Source: Nitrososphaerota archaeon (GTDB taxonomy: Archaea > Thermoproteota > Nitrososphaeria > Nitrososphaerales > Nitrosopumilaceae). Taken from it: a stretch of DNA of 64,000 bases. The notes under the pieces are model-generated. The model was not told the origin of the DNA and searched no databases. It saw nothing but the letters and a program-made list of their open reading frames with translations. The stretch covers positions 1 through 64,000 of the forward strand of contig JAGWGB010000007.1 of NCBI GenBank assembly GCA_028867595.1, given 5' to 3'. Positions 61,188-64,000 of this stretch are shown here, one piece after another (positions within the stretch are counted from its first letter, which is position 1; each line of letters starts with the position of its first letter). The position numbers and the translations under genes are program-made.

Positions 61188-61535
61188 CTACATCTGCAGC
61201 TTTTTTATTTTTTCAATTATCTGATGATGATCAGATGTAGGTTCTGTTGATAAGATAAGTATGCCGTCTCCTAGGAAAATTGTCAAAAGTTTTACTTTGC
61301 CTTTTGATTCTACTATCCAATCCGTATTTCCCATCTTGTCTGTGAACATCTTATCCATCATGGCCTTTACGATCACTTGATGATGTGCAAGGTCTGCCAA
61401 TTGTTTATCAAGAAGTGGTATGACTCCATCTTTTCTTGCAGATGATACTAATTGATCATTTACAATCTTACCAGCAAACCTGATTTGCGGATCAATCTCC
61501 AATATCTTTTTGCAATAATTATTTACAGTACTCAT
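61188..61535 (-). CDS. Roadblock-like small protein (DUF6659-like), copy B
   Basis: A 115-aa protein resembling copy A at 59473: NYCKKILEIDPQIRFAGKIVND, LLDKQLADLAHHQVIVKAMM, KVKLLTIFLGDGILILSTE. Expected fold is alpha/beta profilin-like. No enzyme motif. The two copies lie on opposite strands around the RAM pair, so they come from dispersed duplication rather than a tandem operon. Confidence 0.6.
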   Translation of the reverse strand: MSTVNNYCKKILEIDPQIRFAGKIVNDQLVSSARKDGVIPLLDKQLADLAHHQVIVKAMMDKMFTDKMGNTDWIVESKGKVKLLTIFLGDGILILSTEPTSDHHQIIEKIKKLQM

Positions 61536-61654
61536 CTAAATCCCTCTTAACCTCATTATGTGATACGTTCTTCATATATTTAAGACAGTGATTTTAATCA
61601 TTATATTTGAAATTTGCAAGTATTTTTATTAATAATATGGTGTTTTTCCACGAT

Positions 61655-62035
61655 ATGAATAAAACAAAAAAAGTATCGATTGTTCTTGCAACCATTGTTG
61701 TTATTGGGGCATTGGGTATTCCTCTGGGAGATCCAAAATTCATCTCGCAAGCACTTGTCTTAGAAATATGTTTTGCAGTACTTGCAATTTTATCTGCGAA
61801 ATGTTACAAATACGTCTACTTTCCAAATTTTATCATTGCTGGAATAGTCATAGCAGGAAACAGTGCATTTTCTAAACATATTGAGATAATGACCACATTT
61901 CATCCTATTTACAACGCAATAGTGTTAATCGTTGGAGGTTATGTCATGCAAGTTTTACTATTAATCACAAACTATCTTGCATACAAACAATACAAATATT
62001 CGCCTCATAGTAACACACCTAAAAAAATACCTTGA
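61655..62035 (+). CDS. Small membrane protein with four helices
   Basis: About 126 aa from ATG 61655 (the track starts at TTG 61607), preferred because an AT-rich attaataata box lies about 25-30 nt upstream. Four hydrophobic segments (VSIVLATIVVIGALGIPLG, ALVLEICFAVLAILSA, NFIIAGIVIAGNSAF, AIVLIVGGYVMQVLLLI) and a short Lys-rich tail. No conserved charged motif in the helices. Function unknown. Confidence 0.6.
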   Translation: MNKTKKVSIVLATIVVIGALGIPLGDPKFISQALVLEICFAVLAILSAKCYKYVYFPNFIIAGIVIAGNSAFSKHIEIMTTFHPIYNAIVLIVGGYVMQVLLLITNYLAYKQYKYSPHSNTPKKIP

Positions 62036-62050
62036 CATTTTAAATTGTAG

Positions 62051-62124
62051 TGCCACCGGCGGGACTTGAACGCGCGACAGCTCGGTCTTCAGCCGAGTGC
62101 TCTCCCGGGCTGAGCTACGGTGGC
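62051..62124 (-). tRNA. trnF: tRNA-Phe (GAA)
   Basis: A 74-nt cloverleaf on the minus strand: acceptor GCCACCG/CGGTGGC with A discriminator, D-arm GCTC...GAGC, anticodon stem CTCGG/CCGAG with loop CTGAAGA (anticodon GAA), and T-loop TTCAAGT. The T-stem GCGCG/CCCGC has one C-C mismatch. CCA is not encoded; no intron. Confidence 0.95.
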
Positions 62125-62167
62125 ACATCCAATCATCCTATTGGTGGGGAATTAAAGTGTGTCTGTC

Positions 62168-62710
62168 TTATTTTTTCCAAGCTACATCTTTGATCTTTTT
62201 ACGTTTGTTTATTGTCCGCGCTATTACAAAGAGGAGATCTGATAATCGGTTTATGTATATTTGACAGATTTTGTTAATTTGTTCTTTTTCTGCAATTTCC
62301 AAAATATTTATTTCAGCTCTTCTACAAACAGATCTGGCAAGATGTACTTGTGATGCCAATTGACTTCCTCCTGGAAGTATGAAAAAGGTAATTGGAGGAA
62401 GCTCTAGTTCTAATCTGTCTATCTGATTCTCAAGATATTCTACCATGTAGTTGGTAACTCGGTTATCTGAGTTTTTCAGATCTGGATTTGCAAGGTCAGC
62501 ACCTACCACAAAAAGATCATTTTGTATTTTTGTAAGAATTTCATTAACATCAGGATCTAGTGCTGATGATAACACTATGCCAATTGTAGAATTTATCTCA
62601 TCCACAGTACCATATGCAATAATACGAGGATCAGTTTTTTTCATTCGTTTTCCTCCTATGAGACCAGTAGTTCCATCATCACCTGTTTTTGTGTATATTT
62701 TTACCAACAC
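62168..62710 (-). CDS. PduO-type cob(I)alamin adenosyltransferase
   Basis: A 180-aa enzyme making adenosylcobalamin from cob(I)alamin and ATP. The ATP site is in YTKTGDDGTTGLIGGKRMKKTD; GTVDEINSTIG, ITFFILPGGSQLASQVHLARSVCRRAE and YINRLSDLLFVIAR are the rest of the PduO/MMAB signature. Trimer interface expected. Start GTG. Needed where B12-dependent enzymes such as methylmalonyl-CoA mutase work; those are not in this window. Confidence 0.95.
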   Translation of the reverse strand: MLVKIYTKTGDDGTTGLIGGKRMKKTDPRIIAYGTVDEINSTIGIVLSSALDPDVNEILTKIQNDLFVVGADLANPDLKNSDNRVTNYMVEYLENQIDRLELELPPITFFILPGGSQLASQVHLARSVCRRAEINILEIAEKEQINKICQIYINRLSDLLFVIARTINKRKKIKDVAWKK

Positions 62711-62799
62711 TTATCGGATAATCTTGTAGTTTTTATCTTTGTTCGTTTATTTGAACAAAACCCTAAAACTAATGAAGTATCTAGAAGTACACAGGAATT

Positions 62800-63330
62800 A
62801 TGTTATCTGAATTTTTCTATATTGTATCTGAATTAAAAAAAGTATCAAGGAAGGGCTGGAAGGAAAAAGTAGGAATACCGCATCCTGAATCGGTAGCAGA
62901 TCATTCCTATGGAACTGCCATTATGGCTATGGTATTATCCGATTACAAAAGCATGGATGCTGAAAAAATGATGAAAATGGCACTTCTCCATGATCTTGCC
63001 GAATCTATCACGGGGGATTTTATACCTGGAGAAATTTCAAGAGAAAATAAAACAGATATGGAAAATCAGGTGATGCAAGAAATATTTTCAAAACTTCCGC
63101 CTGTCCTTGTAGAAAAATATACTCTGATATGGGATGAATATCAGAAAGGCGTATCACAAGAGTCTATTTTACTGCATGAAATAGATAAACTTGAGATGGC
63201 AGTTCAGGCAATAAAATATTCAAGTGAAGGGTTCTCAAAAGAGATCCTTCAAGAATTTATAGATTCAGCAAGAAAAGAAATTAACTCAAAAGAACTTTTA
63301 GCAGTTTTAGATGCACTATCATATAAATAA
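62800..63330 (+). CDS. HD-domain nucleotide/phosphohydrolase, YfbR/HDDC2-like
   Basis: A 176-aa helical protein. The metal-binding pattern H...HD...D is in PESVADHSYGTAIMAMVLS, MALLHDLAESITGDFIPGE and ILLHEIDKLEMAVQA, matching 5'-deoxynucleotidase YfbR/HDDC2. It probably removes phosphate from deoxynucleoside monophosphates; the exact substrate is inference. Start ATG about 30 nt from an AT-rich element. Confidence 0.85.
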   Translation: MLSEFFYIVSELKKVSRKGWKEKVGIPHPESVADHSYGTAIMAMVLSDYKSMDAEKMMKMALLHDLAESITGDFIPGEISRENKTDMENQVMQEIFSKLPPVLVEKYTLIWDEYQKGVSQESILLHEIDKLEMAVQAIKYSSEGFSKEILQEFIDSARKEINSKELLAVLDALSYK

Positions 63331-63351
63331 CAAATCCATTAGATTATTGTT

Positions 63352-63699
63352 ATGCAATATTTTGTTGCCCTGAAAATTGGTGAGAAACGAGTCAAAACAG
63401 CGAGAGAGTATCTAAATAAAATCTCAAATGGCCAAGCTATGCCTGCATTAGCCCTTAAAGATACTCAATCCAATGTATGGGAGCCAGTTGGTGATGAGAA
63501 TTTGTACGCCATACTAAACGATGCAGGAGGATACATTCTAACTGACGTGAGTGGCTACATGGTTGTACTCTGTGACAAAAACGGCATCTCAAAAGCCATT
63601 GTAAGAGGACTAGATGTAGAACGCAAAGATATGATGATAAAAGCACTTCAATCTGATAATATTCAAGAATATAAAGGACAAGTGGCTCTTCCAGTTTAG
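63352..63699 (+). CDS. Hypothetical protein
   Basis: A 115-aa soluble protein, 21 bases behind the HD gene and possibly cotranscribed. It starts MQYFVALKIGEKRVKTAREY and has a beta-rich centre (LYAILNDAGGYILTDVSGYM, VVLCDKNGISKAIV). One Cys. No motif recognised. The pattern suggests a small alpha/beta domain. Confidence 0.6.
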   Translation: MQYFVALKIGEKRVKTAREYLNKISNGQAMPALALKDTQSNVWEPVGDENLYAILNDAGGYILTDVSGYMVVLCDKNGISKAIVRGLDVERKDMMIKALQSDNIQEYKGQVALPV

Positions 63700-63762
63700 A
63701 TTTACAATTCATCTCATGAAATAGACAATGCACTTTAAAGTTGCTTATGGAATGGCAAACTA

Positions 63763-64000
63763 ATGAACTTGACCGCATTTGTAATGTCTAAATCAAATTA
63801 CATTATTCCGTTGCTCTTATTTTCGAGTGCTTCTTTTATTTATGAATACAATCTATCTGGGCAACCTTGGCATGGAGATGAGGTCACATATCTTGGGTGG
63901 GGCGGAAATTATTTTTATTTGATGGCAAAGGGAGACCTCAATGACCCGTGTCTGATCTCTTTAGACAATTGCAACTCTTTGTTTCACATCCCTGCATTTG
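63763..64000 (+). CDS. 5' end of a GT-C-like membrane glycosyltransferase (partial)
   Basis: ATG 63763 opens a frame running off the right edge, so only about 79 residues are seen. A membrane helix (YIIPLLLFSSASFIYEY) is followed by QPWHGDEVTYLGWGGNYFYL. An acidic pair (here DE) just after helix 1 is the first catalytic loop of GT-C enzymes such as GT39/ArnT/AglB-like proteins. An archaeal lipid-linked-sugar mannosyltransferase or similar is the likely role, but the rest is outside the window. Confidence 0.5.
   Translation, partial: MNLTAFVMSKSNYIIPLLLFSSASFIYEYNLSGQPWHGDEVTYLGWGGNYFYLMAKGDLNDPCLISLDNCNSLFHIPAF

Noticed and set aside
1-64000. CRISPR arrays, insertion sequences, prophage or integrated plasmid
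   Set aside because: No regularly spaced repeats, transposase, integrase or phage genes were seen; neither tRNA gene is flanked by a duplicated 3' end.

Overview
The window looks like a chromosome segment of an AT-rich archaeon of the Nitrososphaerota (Thaumarchaeota), probably on the Nitrosopumilales/Nitrosotalea side. The evidence is ribosomal protein S26e, release factor aRF1 (NIKS and GGQ motifs), an archaeal-type ThrRS, a PurP-type purine synthase, an archaetidylinositol-phosphate-synthase-like enzyme, a cupredoxin ending in a PEFG sorting signal, tRNAs without encoded CCA, and many start codons about 25-30 nt behind a TATA box (leaderless mRNAs). The genus is a guess. I see no insertion sequence, CRISPR array, prophage or integration site; this is core chromosome with an envelope-protein patch.

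Layout. 1-2.8 kb: end of an unknown gene, a zinc ribbon, a NusA-like KH protein, aspS1 and a zinc-finger membrane protein. 2.8-7.6 kb: ilvB-ilvN-leuA-leuB (minus strand), preceded by a candidate Leu/Ile/Val-rich leader peptide. 7.7-12 kb: NTF2-like protein, an LsrF-like aldolase with a zinc alcohol dehydrogenase, pyrophosphatase, peroxiredoxin and pyruvoyl arginine decarboxylase. 12-19.6 kb: a secreted protein, oligoendopeptidase, PEFG cupredoxin, phospholipid synthase, S26e, a PfkB kinase and an NAD-kinase-like protein fused to a winged helix. 19.6-29 kb: pyrG, the tightly packed trpEGDCBA operon (no trpF) and ilvD. 29-42 kb: PAS histidine kinase, S-layer-like and other exported proteins, NDH-2, HIT protein, thioredoxin, aRF1, DsbA-like protein, a winged-helix gene divergent from a ZIP transporter, and purP. 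43-50 kb: a TrmB/PLD-like regulator, a UbiA prenyltransferase and aspS2-gatC-gatA-gatB. 50-64 kb: a candidate structured RNA, agmatinase, thrS, tRNA-Val, NRAMP, ilvA, a nucleotidyl-cyclase-like protein, stand-alone RAM domains, two related small proteins, tRNA-Phe, cobalamin adenosyltransferase, an HD hydrolase and the start of a GT-C-like membrane enzyme.

How the genes connect. Branched-chain amino acid synthesis is spread over three loci (ilvBN-leuAB, ilvD, ilvA); ilvC, ilvE and leuCD are not here. aspS2 plus gatCAB would make Asn-tRNA by transamidation. PdaD and the agmatinase together would convert arginine to putrescine. The ZIP/winged-helix divergent promoter and the NRAMP promoter share a DtxR/IdeR-like palindrome (core TTAG-N6-CTAA), which suggests one metal regulon. 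A second shared word, TACCGTAT, lies by the trp operon, ilvA, the dsbA-like gene and a small zinc gene.

The least described layer is a set of very small zinc-binding proteins (36-72 aa), mostly single genes behind their own leaderless promoter. Several fall below the ORF-track cutoff and were found by reading the intergenic DNA: 13164-13319(-), 15409-15531(+), 17557-17667(+), 49801-49968(+) and 58776-58925(-).
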